Shown in pieces: positions 17,042-24,956 of a DNA stretch of 64,000 nt. A program made the translations under genes and the position numbers. The notes under the pieces are model-generated. The model was not told where the DNA came from, ran no database searches, and saw only the letters and a program-made list of their open reading frames with translations. The first letter of the stretch is position 1. Each line of letters starts with the position of its first letter. The stretch is from assembly GCA_030697205.1 (NCBI GenBank), contig JAUYQP010000046.1, forward strand, positions 1 through 64,000, in the 5' to 3' direction. This DNA is from Mycobacteriales bacterium (GTDB lineage: Bacteria; Actinomycetota; Actinomycetes; Mycobacteriales; SCTD01).

Positions 17042-17467
17042 GTGCCCGGCCGGACCCCCGGCCGGGCACTGGCGTGTCTGCTGCTCGTCCTCGCGGCCCT
17101 CGGCATCGCGGCCCCCACGGCCCGCGCCGAGGTCCGCAGCGGCGGGTCCGCGACGGTGGTCCAGGACCAGGGGCGTACGACGACGACCGCCCGTCAGCGC
17201 TCGGCCACCCGCGTCGTTGAGGTGTCGCCGACGACCGCCGGTGACGTGCGCGGCGCCGAGCGCCAGCTGGGCGGCGTCGTCCTCGGGGCCGGCGCCTCCG
17301 GCGGTACGTCCGGCTCGGCCGGGCCCGTCGGCGTGCTGCCGGCGGCCCACCGCTCGCTCGTTCCGCTGCTGCTCGGCCAGCTGCCGCGCCCGCCGTCCTC
17401 GTCGTACCCCTCGCTCCTCCTCTCCGGCTCCCCGAGCCGTGCACCTCCCGCAGTCGCAGGCACCTGA
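17042..17467 (+). CDS. Putative secreted protein of unknown function
   Basis: 141 aa from GTG 17042. It has a clear signal peptide (GRALACLLLVLAALGIAAPTARA, cleavage after ARA), then a Ser/Thr/Gly/Pro-rich sequence with no recognised domain. It lies 23 bases after the UPF0182 stop, probably in the same transcript, and just before the SecD-SecF gene. The ribosome site is weak and composition is low-complexity, so coding status is moderately sure only. Confidence 0.5.
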   Translation: MPGRTPGRALACLLLVLAALGIAAPTARAEVRSGGSATVVQDQGRTTTTARQRSATRVVEVSPTTAGDVRGAERQLGGVVLGAGASGGTSGSAGPVGVLPAAHRSLVPLLLGQLPRPPSSSYPSLLLSGSPSRAPPAVAGT

Positions 17468-17480
17468 GCGTCCCTGCCCT

Positions 17481-17500
17481 GCCGCCCCGACCTGGGCGGC
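17481..17500. terminator. Small hairpin between secreted protein and secDF
   Basis: GCCGCCC (17481-17487) and GGGCGGC (17494-17500) with a 6-nt loop, 14 bases after the stop at 17467 and 24 before the next ATG. Possible weak terminator or processing site. Confidence 0.35.
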
Positions 17501-17523
17501 CCTCCCTGCTGGAGAACCCCGTC

Positions 17524-19776
17524 ATGTCCCGTGCCCCGCTGTGGCGTGCGCTGCTCGCGCTCGTCGTCCTCGGCCTCTCGTTGGCCGCCGTCCTCACCAC
17601 CTCGCCGCGCCTCGGTCTCGACCTGCGCGGGGGCACTCAGATCGTGCTCGAGACCCGCGACACCGGAGCGGTCGTCGCCGACGCCGACGCGACCGACCGG
17701 ACCCTCGAGGTGCTGCGCCGACGCGTCGACGCCCTCGGCGTCAGCGAGCCGACGCTCGCCCGCTCCGGCGAGAAGCGCATCATCGTCGAGCTGCCCGGGG
17801 TGCAGGACCCGCGGGCCGCGGAGGCGGCCGTCGGCGAGACCGCGCAGCTGACCTTCCACCCGGTCACCGCAGACGTGGGGGAGGAGGTGGACGAGGACGG
17901 CCGGCCGATCGCCTACGGGCCTTCCGCCCTGACCGGCGCGCAGGTGTCGGGGGCGCGCGCCGAGCTCGACCAGTTCGGGTCGTCGTGGTCGGTGGCGGTC
18001 GACTTTGACGGCGCGGGTGACCGCGCCTGGGCGGACCTGACGGGGAAGGCCGCTTGCTCCCCGCCGGGCGACCCGGCGCGTCGGGTCGCGATCGTGCTCG
18101 ACGGCGAGGTGGTGTCCTCGCCGCAGGTCGACCCGTCGGTGTCGTGCGGCACCGGGATCCTCGGCGGCTCGACGCAGATCACCGGCGACTTCACCCGCGA
18201 GTCCGCCCGCGACCTCGCGGTCCTCGTCGAGGGCGGTGCGCTGCCGGTCGACGTCGCCGTGGTCTCGCGCAGCACCGTCGGGCCGACGCTCGGCGCCGAC
18301 GCCATCGAGGCGAGCGGCAAGGCCGGCGTCATCGGGCTCGCCCTCACGGCTGCGTTCCTCGTGCTCGTCTACCGGCTGGCGGGGCTTCTTGCTGCGGTGG
18401 GTCTCGCGTCGTACGGCCTGATCTCCTACGCCGCGCTGGTGACCCTCGGCGCGACCCTGACCCTGCCGGGACTGGCCGGGCTGCTGCTGTCGGCGGGCCT
18501 CGCCATCGACGCCAACGTGCTCGTCTTCGAGCGGGCCCGAGAGGAGGTCGCCCACCCGCGCGGGTTGCGCGGGTCGCTGGCCGTCGGCTTCGCCAAGGCC
18601 TGGTCGGCGATTGCCGACAGCGCCGCGACGACGCTGCTCGCGGCCGGGCTGCTCTTCCTCTTCGCGACCGGGCCGGTCCGCGGCTTCGGTGTCACGCTGT
18701 GCATCGGCGTGCTGGCCTCGCTCGTGTCCGCGCTGCTCGTGTCGCGGGTCCTGACCGAGCAGGCGCTGGCCCGCGGCTGGGTGCTGCGCCGCCCGCGGGT
18801 CACCGGGCTGTCCGGGCTCGGTCGGGTGCGGCTCTGGCTGCAGCGCCGGTCGCCACGGCTGATGGCACGCCGTCGCACCTGGCTCGCGGTGTCGGCCGTC
18901 GCGCTGCTCGTCGCGACCGCGGGGATCGCCCTGCGCGGGCTCGAGCTCGGCGTGGAGTTCACGGGTGGGCGCCTCGTGGAGTACGCCACGACGACGCCGG
19001 TCGACGTCGACGCGGCCCGCCAGGCGGTCGCCGACGCGGGGCAGCCGCGGGCCGTCGTGCAGTCCTCCGACGGCGGCCTGACCATCCGCTCCGCCGCGCT
19101 GTCGGCGGAGGAGGCGGGAGCGGTGCGCGACGCGCTCGCGGCGCTCGGCGGGGACGTCAGCGTGGTGCGTGACGAGTCGGTCGGGCCGACCCTCGGTGAC
19201 GAGCTGCGCACGAAGGCGCTGCTCGCCCTCGGCATCGCGCTGGCGCTGCAGCTGGCCTACCTCTCGGTGCGCTACCGGTGGACGTTCGCGTCCGCAGCGG
19301 TGCTGGCGATGCTGCACGACCTGGCGATCGTCGTCGGGGTCTTCGCGTGGCTCGGGCGACCCGTCGACGGGGTCTTCCTCGCTGCCGCGCTCACCATCAT
19401 CGGCGTCTCGGTCAACGACAGCATCGTGCTGCTCGACCGGATCAGGGAGACCTGGGGCGCACGCCGCACCGCCCCGCTGGCCGATGTGGCCGACGAGGCG
19501 ATCCTCGCGACCGCGCCGCGGACCGTGAACACCGGGATCGGGGCGATGCTCGTGCTGGCCGCGCTGGTCGTCCTGGGTGGGGACTCGCTCACCGACTTCG
19601 CGCTGGCGCTGCTGCTCGGGCTCGTCGTGGGGACCTGGTCGTCGGCCTTCACCGCGACCCCGCTGCTGCTCGTGCTCGAGCGCTGGTCGACCGCCGCCCC
19701 GCCGATGCCCAAGCGCTCGCCGGGCCGGCCGGCGCGGGCTGCGAGACTGCCGAGGGACAGCGGGGCGGTCGTGTGA
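17524..19776 (+). CDS. secDF: Natural SecD-SecF fusion, protein translocase subunit
   Basis: 750 aa. SecDF uses the proton gradient to pull secreted proteins through SecYEG. The N-terminal half is SecD (LGLDLRGGTQIVLE, the long P1 domain, then six spans with SAGLAIDANVLVFERAREE). The C-terminal half is SecF (GVEFTGGRLVEY, GVSVNDSIVLLDRIRE, TVNTGIGAMLVLAAL). Most actinobacteria carry separate secD and secF next to yajC; a single fused chain, without yajC, is therefore likely a second, paralogous copy. GGAGAA ribosome site. The antiporter gene follows 13 bases later, probably co-transcribed. Confidence 0.92.
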   Translation: MSRAPLWRALLALVVLGLSLAAVLTTSPRLGLDLRGGTQIVLETRDTGAVVADADATDRTLEVLRRRVDALGVSEPTLARSGEKRIIVELPGVQDPRAAEAAVGETAQLTFHPVTADVGEEVDEDGRPIAYGPSALTGAQVSGARAELDQFGSSWSVAVDFDGAGDRAWADLTGKAACSPPGDPARRVAIVLDGEVVSSPQVDPSVSCGTGILGGSTQITGDFTRESARDLAVLVEGGALPVDVAVVSRSTVGPTLGADAIEASGKAGVIGLALTAAFLVLVYRLAGLLAAVGLASYGLISYAALVTLGATLTLPGLAGLLLSAGLAIDANVLVFERAREEVAHPRGLRGSLAVGFAKAWSAIADSAATTLLAAGLLFLFATGPVRGFGVTLCIGVLASLVSALLVSRVLTEQALARGWVLRRPRVTGLSGLGRVRLWLQRRSPRLMARRRTWLAVSAVALLVATAGIALRGLELGVEFTGGRLVEYATTTPVDVDAARQAVADAGQPRAVVQSSDGGLTIRSAALSAEEAGAVRDALAALGGDVSVVRDESVGPTLGDELRTKALLALGIALALQLAYLSVRYRWTFASAAVLAMLHDLAIVVGVFAWLGRPVDGVFLAAALTIIGVSVNDSIVLLDRIRETWGARRTAPLADVADEAILATAPRTVNTGIGAMLVLAALVVLGGDSLTDFALALLLGLVVGTWSSAFTATPLLLVLERWSTAAPPMPKRSPGRPARAARLPRDSGAVV

Positions 19777-19789
19777 GGCAGGAGGTGGC

Positions 19790-21367
19790 ATGGACGGGGA
19801 GCTGAACCTCGTACTCCTCGGCTCCTGCCTGCTGCTGCTCGTCGCGGTCCTCGCCGTGCGGGTCTCGGCCCGCACCGGGCTGCCGGTGCTGCTGCTCTAC
19901 CTCGGCATCGGCGTCGCGGTGGGGGAGGCCGGCCTCGGCGTGCAGTTCGAGGACTACCAGCTCACCGCCGACCTCGGGCTGCTCGCGCTCGCCGTCATCC
20001 TTGCCGAGGGCGGCCTCACGACGAAGGTGTCCCACATCCGGCCGGTCTTCGGCTTCGCCGTCGTGCTGTCGACCCTCGGCGTGCTCGCGTCGGTCGCGGT
20101 CATCGCGGGGCTGACCGTCCTGCTGCTCGACGTCGACCTGCGCACCGCGGTCATCCTCGGGGCGGTGGTGTCGTCGACCGACGCCGCGACGGTCTTCTCT
20201 GTCCTACGGAAGCTGCCGGTGAAGGGCCGGCTCCGCGCGACGCTCGAGGCGGAGTCGGGGCTCAACGACGCGCCCGTGATCGTGCTCGTCTCGCTCGCCG
20301 CGTCGGACGAGTGGGGCCGGACCGGTGTCCTCGAGTCGGCCGCGCTCATCGGCTACGAGCTCGCCGCGGGAGCGGCTCTCGGAGTGCTGGTCGGGATTGT
20401 CGGCGCCTGGATCCTCGCCCGGCTCGCGCTGCCGACCGCGGGCCTCTACCCGATCGCGACGCTCGCGCTGACCCTCATCGCCTTCACCTCCGCGCAGGCA
20501 CTGCACGCGAGCGGCTTCCTCGCCGTCTACCTCTGCGGGCTCGTGCTCGGGAGCGCGCACCTGCCGCACCGGCGGGCGGTCATCGGCTTCGTGTCGTCGG
20601 CGGCGCTGCTCGCCGAGCTCGGGCTGTTCACCCTGCTCGGGCTGCTGGCCTCCCCGGCCCGGCTGCCCGAAGCGCTCGTCGACGCGCTCGTCGTGGGTGC
20701 CGCGGCGACCTTCGTCGCGCGACCGCTGGCGGTGTGGCTGTCTGCGCTGGGCTTCCGGCTGCCCTGGCGCGAGCAGGCGTTCCTGTCGTGGGCGGGCCTG
20801 CGCGGGGCGGTCCCGATCGTCATCGCGATCATCCCCGTGACGGAGGGCTTGGCCGGGGCCGAGCGGGTCGTCGACGTCGTCTTCGTGCTCGTCGTCGTCT
20901 ACACCCTCGTGCAGGCCCCGAGCATCCCGCGTGTCGGCCGCCTGCTCGGCGTCATCGACCGCGGTGGCGCCTCCGAGCTCGACGTCGAGCTCACCCCGAT
21001 GGACAACCTGGCCGCCGACCTGTTGCAGGTCACCGTCGAGTCGGATTCCCAGCTGCGCGGCGTCTACGTCCGCGAGCTGCGGCTGCCGGTCGGTGCGCGG
21101 GTCGTGCTGGTCGAGCGAGCCGGGGCGTCCGTGCCTCTCGACGAGCACAGCCAGTTGCTCGCCGGCGACCACGTCCTCGTCGTCACCCCGACGGTGTCGC
21201 GTGAGGCGACCGAGCGTCGCATCCGTGCGGTCAACAAGGGCGGCAAGCTGGCTCGGTGGTACGGCCGCGAGCCGCTGGCCGACGACCGGGCCATCCCGCT
21301 CCGCGTCAGTCGAGCAGCTCGCGGACGCGTTCCGGAGGGCGCGCCACGACAGCTCGGTCCCCGCTGA
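19790..21367 (+). CDS. Potassium/proton (CPA1 type) antiporter
   Basis: 525 aa with a strong AGGAGG ribosome site. About twelve transmembrane helices form the cation:proton antiporter core, with GAVVSSTDAATVFSVLRKL and LEAESGLNDAPVIVLV as ion-pathway signatures. The C-terminal 150 residues are cytoplasmic and resemble a TrkA-C domain (LQVTVESDSQLRGVYVRELRLPVGARVVLV). This layout matches the potassium/proton antiporters of the NhaP2/CvrA group. Its 3' end overlaps the convergent arsC-like gene by 62 bases. Confidence 0.9.
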   Translation: MDGELNLVLLGSCLLLLVAVLAVRVSARTGLPVLLLYLGIGVAVGEAGLGVQFEDYQLTADLGLLALAVILAEGGLTTKVSHIRPVFGFAVVLSTLGVLASVAVIAGLTVLLLDVDLRTAVILGAVVSSTDAATVFSVLRKLPVKGRLRATLEAESGLNDAPVIVLVSLAASDEWGRTGVLESAALIGYELAAGAALGVLVGIVGAWILARLALPTAGLYPIATLALTLIAFTSAQALHASGFLAVYLCGLVLGSAHLPHRRAVIGFVSSAALLAELGLFTLLGLLASPARLPEALVDALVVGAAATFVARPLAVWLSALGFRLPWREQAFLSWAGLRGAVPIVIAIIPVTEGLAGAERVVDVVFVLVVVYTLVQAPSIPRVGRLLGVIDRGGASELDVELTPMDNLAADLLQVTVESDSQLRGVYVRELRLPVGARVVLVERAGASVPLDEHSQLLAGDHVLVVTPTVSREATERRIRAVNKGGKLARWYGREPLADDRAIPLRVSRAARGRVPEGAPRQLGPR

Positions 21368-21614
21368 TCACGACGGGGCGCTCGATCAGCGAGGGGTCCC
21401 TGACGAGGGCGTCGAGGACCGCGTCGCGGTCCTGGCTCCCGCGGTAGTCGGGGCGGGTGAGGGGTACGTCGACGCGTTCCAGCACCCACGCCAGCTCGTC
21501 GCGCGTCGGCGGGTCCTCGAGGTAGAGGCGGATCGTGGGCTCGACCCCGGACCCGCGGAGCAGCTCCAACGCGCCTCGGCTCTTGCTGCAGCGGCCGTGG
21601 TGCCAGACGATCAC
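21306..21614 (-). CDS. ArsC/Spx-like thioredoxin-fold protein (arsenate reductase family)
   Basis: 102 aa from GTG 21614. It shows the glutaredoxin-type arsenate reductase pattern: HGRCSKSRGALELL with the active cysteine, RLYLEDPPTRDEL, and PSLIERPVVISGDRAVVARPPERV. Family members reduce arsenate with glutaredoxin or act as redox regulators (YffB/Spx type); no arsenic transporter is adjacent, so the substrate is not settled. Overlaps the upstream reductase gene by 4 bases, so the two are coupled. Confidence 0.85.
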   Translation of the reverse strand: MIVWHHGRCSKSRGALELLRGSGVEPTIRLYLEDPPTRDELAWVLERVDVPLTRPDYRGSQDRDAVLDALVRDPSLIERPVVISGDRAVVARPPERVRELLD

Positions 21615-22234
21615 GCCTTCTCCAGGTGGAGGTGGAGCACGCCGCTGGGGGCCTGCTCCGACCTGGTCAGGAGGTAGTCGACCGGCCCCTCCCAGAGCCG
21701 CTGGCCCGCCCCGAGCAGCACCGGCACCTGCGCGAGGTGGAGGCTGTCGACCAGGCCGAGCTCCATCGCGGTCCGCACGGTCATGGCGCCACCACCTAGA
21801 CGGACGTCGCGGTCGCCGGCGGCCTCCTTCGCGCGCTCCACGGCCGCGGCCACGCCGTCGGTGACGAAGTGGAACGTCGTCTCGCCCTTGACCAGCGGCT
21901 CGCGCGGCGTGCTCGTCACGACGAAGACCGGGTGGTGGAACGGCGGCTCCTCGCCCCACCAGCCCTGCCAGTCGTCCCGTGACGGGCCCCACATCCGCCG
22001 ACCCATGACGGTGGCGCCGATGCCCTCGACACCCGCGGCCACGAGGGCGTCCTCCAGGGTGCCGGGCTGACCGGCGGCTCCGGTCGCGTGCTGGTCGTGG
22101 AAGGCCTGGGTCGCGAGGGCCCACTGGTGCAGCGCCATGCCGCCGACACCCATCGGGTCCTCCTCGCTCATGTCGCGGCCGGCGGCGTAGCCGTCGAGGC
22201 TGATCGAGAGGTTGTGCACGCGGACTCTGCTCAT
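21611..22234 (-). CDS. Dihydrofolate reductase/RibD C-terminal family protein
   Basis: 207 aa from ATG 22234. Family features are VHNLSISLDGYAAG at the N-terminus, GATVMGRRMWG, FVVTSTPREPLVKG, DVRLGGGAMTVRTAMELGLVDSLHLAQVPVLLGAG. This fold reduces pteridine or deazaflavin-like substrates with NADPH, but actinobacterial members of this clade are mostly uncharacterised. Co-transcribed with the arsC-like gene. Confidence 0.87.
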   Translation of the reverse strand: MSRVRVHNLSISLDGYAAGRDMSEEDPMGVGGMALHQWALATQAFHDQHATGAAGQPGTLEDALVAAGVEGIGATVMGRRMWGPSRDDWQGWWGEEPPFHHPVFVVTSTPREPLVKGETTFHFVTDGVAAAVERAKEAAGDRDVRLGGGAMTVRTAMELGLVDSLHLAQVPVLLGAGQRLWEGPVDYLLTRSEQAPSGVLHLHLEKA

Positions 22235-22279
22235 GGCCCCAGTGTGACAACCTCCCGCCGGGCTCGTCTTGTGGCTCGT

Positions 22280-22309
22280 TTGCAACCCGGCGGGGCGGAC
22301 ACGTACAGT
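22280..22309 (+). promoter_or_regulatory. Promoter of the tRNA-fMet gene
   Basis: TTGCAA (22280-22285) and TACAGT (22304-22309) with an 18-bp spacer; transcription would start a few bases before the tRNA 5' end at 22321. Confidence 0.65.
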
Positions 22310-22320
22310 GGTGTCACCGA

Positions 22321-22394
22321 CGCGGGGTGGAGCAGCTCGGTAGCTCGCTGGGCTCATAACCCAGAGGTCGCAGGTTCAAATCCTGCCCCCGCTA
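22321..22394 (+). tRNA. tRNA-Met (CAT), initiator type
   Basis: A full cloverleaf is readable: acceptor CGCGGGG/CCCCGCT, D-arm GAGC...GCTC, anticodon arm CTGGG-CTCATAA-CCCAG with anticodon CAT, T-arm GCAGG-TTCAAAT-CCTGC, discriminator A. Two hallmarks of initiator tRNA are present: an unpaired first position (C1 against T72) and three consecutive G-C pairs in the anticodon stem. No CCA is encoded. Its 3' end is the likely attachment site of the accessory DNA that follows. Confidence 0.95.
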
Positions 22395-22412
22395 CAACGC
22401 AAAACCGCAGGT

Positions 22413-22451
22413 CAGAGGCCGTTTCCCTGAGTAACAGGGAGGCGGCCTCTG
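22413..22451. terminator. Hairpin directly after tRNA-fMet, near the presumed attachment site
   Basis: CAGAGGCCG (22413-22421) pairs with CGGCCTCTG (22443-22451), and inside it TTCCCTG (22423-22429) pairs with CAGGGAG (22435-22441) around a 5-nt loop. It may end the tRNA transcript. Just after it, GATGTCCGCAA occurs twice in tandem (22457-22478 region), which could be integrase arm sites. Confidence 0.55.
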
Positions 22452-22581
22452 GCGTTGATGTCCGCAAGATGTCCGCAAAGACCATGAGCGACCGGCGCGG
22501 ACTCCAGCAGACGAGCACGGCCCTCAACGGCTCTTGAGCGATCGGCGGGCGGCACCTCGCGCAAGCCGTCCCATCCTGTCT

Positions 22582-22614
22582 GTGCTCGGTGGCAAGGTGT
22601 AGCTGACCGAGCAC
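22582..22614. promoter_or_regulatory. Inverted repeat (candidate operator) before the defence operon
   Basis: GTGCTCGGT (22582-22590) and ACCGAGCAC (22606-22614) are perfect 9-bp inverted arms separated by 15 bases, 17 bases before the GTG start at 22632. The position between promoter and ribosome site (AAGAGGA) is where an autoregulator of a restriction operon would bind. Confidence 0.45.
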
Positions 22615-22631
22615 GAATCGAAGAGGACGAC

Positions 22632-24956
22632 GTGACCCAACCCGCTCCCAGCATCGACCTGCGCCCGCACCCGCGGGTCCTCACCGTCCTCGGGGACATC
22701 CCGTTCGCGCCGTGGCAGTGCATCGCCGAGCTCGTCGACAACAGCTTCGACGAGTTCCTTCGGCACCCCATCGACGGTGAGCGTCCGCGTGTCGCCATCA
22801 CGCTCCCCGGCCGGAACAGCCACCCGACCGAGGCTGAGGTTTGGGTAGTCGACAACGGGCCCGGCCTGACACTCGACCAACTTCAGAACGCGCTCCGAGC
22901 CGGATGGACGAGCAACGACCGTCACGGGCAACTCGGGCTCTTCGGCATGGGCTTCAACATCGCGACCGCACGGATGGGGAACCTCACGCGCGTCCGCACC
23001 GCCCGTGCCGAGGACCCGCACTGGACCGTCGTGACGCTGAACCTGCCCGAGATGCAGCGGGCCGGACACTTCGACGTCCCGGTCCGGACCGAGCCCAAGA
23101 GTCACCCCTCAGAACACGGCACCGAGATCGTCGTGAGCGACCTGAAGCAGGCCCTGCACGACCAGCTCTCGAGAAACTCCCGCAAGCTGCGCGAAACGCT
23201 CGGCGACGTCTACAGCTACCTGCTCACCGAGCATGACTTCGAACTCACCGTCGACTCCACCGCCGTTCAGCCGCGCAGGCCCTGCGTGTGGGCCCCGGAG
23301 CGATTCGTCGTGCGCAACGCGGAACGCATCCCCGCATACATCAAGATCGACGAGCCGCTGGGCGAGCGGCTCGCCTGCCTGGACTGCGGAACGTGGCAGG
23401 ACGACCTGGGTGACGCGGAGTGCCGCAACTGCAAGAGCAGCCGGCTGCAGGCCCGAGAGCGCCGCATCTGGGGCTGGCTCGGGATCCAGCGGTACACAGA
23501 CAAGACCGACTTCGGCATCGACTTCTTGCGCAATGGCCGCAAGATCTTGCTCCGCGACAAGAGCATGTTCGACTGGGTCGACCCGAACGACCCGATCGCC
23601 TCCGGCGAGCGCGAGTACCCCGTCGAGGTCCCCTACGAGGGCCGCATCGTCGGCGAGATCCACGTCGACCACCTCTGGGTTCCCTACCAAAAAAACGGCT
23701 TCGAAACCGCCTCACCCGACTGGGTCAAGGTGCGGCGGACGCTCAGGGGCGAGTCGCCCCTGCGGCCGCAGAAGGCCCGCGAGCTCGGGTACACCGAGAA
23801 CATCAGCCCCCTCGCGCGCCTGTTCACGGGCTACCGCCGCACCAACGGGGGCCTGAAGGACCTCATGCCAGGCGACGGCAAGACGGCGCTCCGCGCGAGG
23901 GCTCGCGAGTGGGCCGAGCAATTCCAGAAGGGCGACCCCGACTACCAGACGGACGAGCGCTGGTACGCGCAGGCCGAGCTGCATGACCGTCCTACGCCTG
24001 AGCCTGACCCTGAGCCGACGCCCGAGCCCGGCGGAGACGCCTTCTCGCGAGCCGGCCTTGGGGACGACCGTGACTTCGACGCACCCGCACCCGGTCCGGG
24101 AGCGCCTCCGCCGCCTCCTGCACCGCCGGAGACCGAGGACGCGCGACGGACGCGGTGGAAGACGGGCGGCGCCGCCGTGCCCGACCTGGAGACGCAGTTC
24201 GGTCTTCGCGGCCGGGGTAGCGCGCTGCAGGTGACGGGCGCGTGGCGCGTGACGGGCAACCGCGGCCAGATCGGGCCTGTGGGCCGCGCCGGTCAGCCGG
24301 TGTACATCGGGACGGGGCGCGGCGCCCAGGTGGAGATCTTCATTGACGATGAGCACCCAATCTTCACCGACTTCGCCGTCGATGTGCGGGATCTCGTTAC
24401 GGTCGCGCTCGCTGACTACCTCCGGACCCGTGAGGGTGCGCAGGACGACATCACGTCGCTTTTCGCGGACCTGAAGGAGCAGTGCCTGAGCGACCAGCGC
24501 GTCACGGGCCCGTTCCTGAAGGACAGCGCTGACAGCCTCCTGGACCGGATCCGGGAGGCGATGGCTCCGATCATCTCCGGCAACAGCACCGGCTACTGGA
24601 CATTGCTGCTCGAGCCTGAGAAGGCCGCGACACAGCAGCGGTTCGTGCGCGAGGGCGGCCGCAACTGGGACGACACGCTCACCGAGGGTCGCTGGCTCAA
24701 CTACGCGCCAGCGAAGGGCCTCGTGCGCCTGCTGACCGGTCGCCCCGACGCTTTCCTCGACGGACGGGTCTTCGCGGCCGCCTACGCGACCCTGACGGAC
24801 GCGGACGCGCAGCGGGCCGGGCTCGAGCGCGTCACGGACCTGCTCTCGGACGTGGCCGCGCTCTCGGACCAGCCGGTCCGGCGTCGCTCCGAGGAGTTGC
24901 AGCGCGGCCGGCTGTCGATCAGCCTGCTGTCGGACGAGCTCATCGAGTCCGTGTGA
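22632..24956 (+). CDS. GHKL (MutL/MORC-like) ATPase with internal zinc ribbon, defence operon gene 1
   Basis: 774 aa. The N-terminal GHKL ATPase motifs are clear: ELVDNSFDE (Asp36, Asn37), VVDNGPGLT (Asp74) and QLGLFGMGFN (about residues 100-108). A four-cysteine zinc ribbon, C249-x2-C252-x11-C264-x2-C267, sits in the middle, followed by an S5/transducer-like region (FGIDFLRNGRKILLRD). Then comes a Pro-rich linker (about residues 455-500, PGPGAPPPPPAPPETE) and a C-terminal domain of about 270 residues that I do not recognise. Such ATPases occur in restriction-modification operons (MORC-type systems) where they probably clamp DNA and couple recognition to cleavage. Its stop overlaps the next start by 4 bases (GTGA). 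Confidence 0.85.
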   Translation: MTQPAPSIDLRPHPRVLTVLGDIPFAPWQCIAELVDNSFDEFLRHPIDGERPRVAITLPGRNSHPTEAEVWVVDNGPGLTLDQLQNALRAGWTSNDRHGQLGLFGMGFNIATARMGNLTRVRTARAEDPHWTVVTLNLPEMQRAGHFDVPVRTEPKSHPSEHGTEIVVSDLKQALHDQLSRNSRKLRETLGDVYSYLLTEHDFELTVDSTAVQPRRPCVWAPERFVVRNAERIPAYIKIDEPLGERLACLDCGTWQDDLGDAECRNCKSSRLQARERRIWGWLGIQRYTDKTDFGIDFLRNGRKILLRDKSMFDWVDPNDPIASGEREYPVEVPYEGRIVGEIHVDHLWVPYQKNGFETASPDWVKVRRTLRGESPLRPQKARELGYTENISPLARLFTGYRRTNGGLKDLMPGDGKTALRARAREWAEQFQKGDPDYQTDERWYAQAELHDRPTPEPDPEPTPEPGGDAFSRAGLGDDRDFDAPAPGPGAPPPPPAPPETEDARRTRWKTGGAAVPDLETQFGLRGRGSALQVTGAWRVTGNRGQIGPVGRAGQPVYIGTGRGAQVEIFIDDEHPIFTDFAVDVRDLVTVALADYLRTREGAQDDITSLFADLKEQCLSDQRVTGPFLKDSADSLLDRIREAMAPIISGNSTGYWTLLLEPEKAATQQRFVREGGRNWDDTLTEGRWLNYAPAKGLVRLLTGRPDAFLDGRVFAAAYATLTDADAQRAGLERVTDLLSDVAALSDQPVRRRSEELQRGRLSISLLSDELIESV

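Noticed and set aside
17194-19875. 893-codon open frame antisense to secDF
   Set aside because: Same reason; the plus-strand SecDF motifs are unambiguous.
22354-22614. Minus-strand frame ending GAGFEPATSGL over the tRNA
   Set aside because: This ending is simply the antisense reading of the tRNA-fMet 3' half, a common mis-annotation at tRNA-linked integration sites.
22395-22631. An integrase gene next to the tRNA
   Set aside because: No tyrosine or serine recombinase motifs occur here or elsewhere in the window; it may lie at the far end of the element.
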